A stretch of DNA of 14,222 nucleotides from Sulfurospirillaceae bacterium (GTDB taxonomy: Bacteria > Campylobacterota > Campylobacteria > Campylobacterales > Sulfurospirillaceae). Where the stretch lies: NCBI GenBank assembly GCA_028705785.1, contig JAQWCT010000036.1:1-14222 (forward strand). Direction: 5' to 3'. Positions 14,079 through 14,222 of this stretch are shown here, piece after piece; position 1 is the first letter of the stretch; every line of letters starts with the position of its first letter. The position numbers and the translations under genes were made by a program. A model generated the notes under the pieces. It did no database searches, had not been told where the DNA came from, and was given only the letters and a program-made list of their open reading frames with translations.

Positions 14079-14222
14079 TTAAAATTTAACAGTCTCTTCT
14101 TGCGGAACACTCAAAACTTGATGTGCTTTGTCTCTTTTAGTAGATGCTTTTTCGCCTGAAGTGCTTTTTCTAGGTGGTGGCGTAAACTCTTGTTTCTTCC
14201 CACCTTTAAAATAACCTGCTTT
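14079..14222 (-). CDS. C-terminal 47 residues of a truncated gene, possibly a methyl-accepting chemotaxis protein
   Basis: An open frame enters from the right edge and ends at TAA (14079-14081). The readable tail begins KAGYFKGGKKQEF, passes through a basic, Pro/Ser/Thr/Lys-rich low-complexity linker (TPPPRKSTSGEK and onward), and ends EETVKF. A helix end of the form A-x-F/Y-F-K, then a flexible charged linker of about 35 residues and an acidic/aromatic terminal peptide, resembles the tail of some chemoreceptors, where the last residues dock the adaptation enzymes. This is a weak resemblance. The frame is supported by the downstream hairpin with a T-tract in the same orientation. It converges on the sensor kinase gene. 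Confidence 0.7.
   Translation of the reverse strand, partial: KAGYFKGGKKQEFTPPPRKSTSGEKASTKRDKAHQVLSVPQEETVKF

Noticed and set aside
13928..14110. Leftward 60-codon open frame between the kinase and the right-edge gene
   Set aside because: It overlaps the kinase 3' end, the hairpin and the better-supported partial gene in another frame, has no ribosome-binding site I can see, and its composition looks random.
1..14222. Mobile elements, CRISPR arrays, phage genes, riboswitches
   Set aside because: I saw no transposase or integrase motifs, no regularly spaced repeats and no recognisable aptamer. The tRNA cluster has no repeated 3' end suggesting an integrated island within the window.

Overview
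The window looks like chromosome of a Campylobacterota (Epsilonproteobacteria) bacterium, most likely Sulfurospirillum-like. The reasons are AT-rich DNA, a fused System II cytochrome c biogenesis gene (ccsBA) directly downstream of a livJHMGF transporter (the gene order I recall from Campylobacter jejuni), OprD-type porins, and a histidine kinase with the 'AHQWRQPL' H-box common in this phylum. The genus is an inference from memory; no search was possible.

Layout: (1) 1-268, a rightward tRNA cluster: the 3' end of a probable tRNA-Asp, tRNA-Lys(TTT) and tRNA-Glu(CTC). (2) 279-3937, leftward: a small membrane-anchored protein with its own promoter, and the 1046-residue CcsBA heme exporter/ligase. 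(3) 4055-8664, leftward: a complete ABC importer of the branched-chain amino acid type (livJ binding protein, livH and livM permeases, livG and livF ATPases). The permease and ATPase genes touch or overlap. livJ is set apart by a long hairpin that also carries a near-consensus promoter for livHMGF. (4) 8828-11470, leftward: two tandem paralogous OprD-family porins, each with its own sigma70-like promoter and terminator hairpin. (5) 11633-13962: an OmpR-type response regulator (leftward) and a Cache-domain sensor kinase (rightward), divergent across an 89-base gap. (6) 14079-14222, leftward: the C-terminal tail of a truncated gene, possibly a chemoreceptor.

The accessory logic seems to be small-molecule uptake: outer-membrane porins, a periplasmic binding protein plus inner-membrane ABC importer, and a sensor kinase with a periplasmic Cache domain beside the porins. 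That the two-component system controls the porins is inference, supported by clustered TTGTAAT motifs, two of them 11 bases apart, in front of the proximal porin.

The least expected signal is a 10-base palindrome, TTACATGTAA. It occurs perfectly four times, plus one 9/10 copy. In two intergenic gaps it overlaps the -35 box of a near-consensus promoter; in one of these it also forms the top of a terminator hairpin. I see no IS elements, CRISPR arrays, phage genes or riboswitches, and no gene-free gap longer than about 190 bases.
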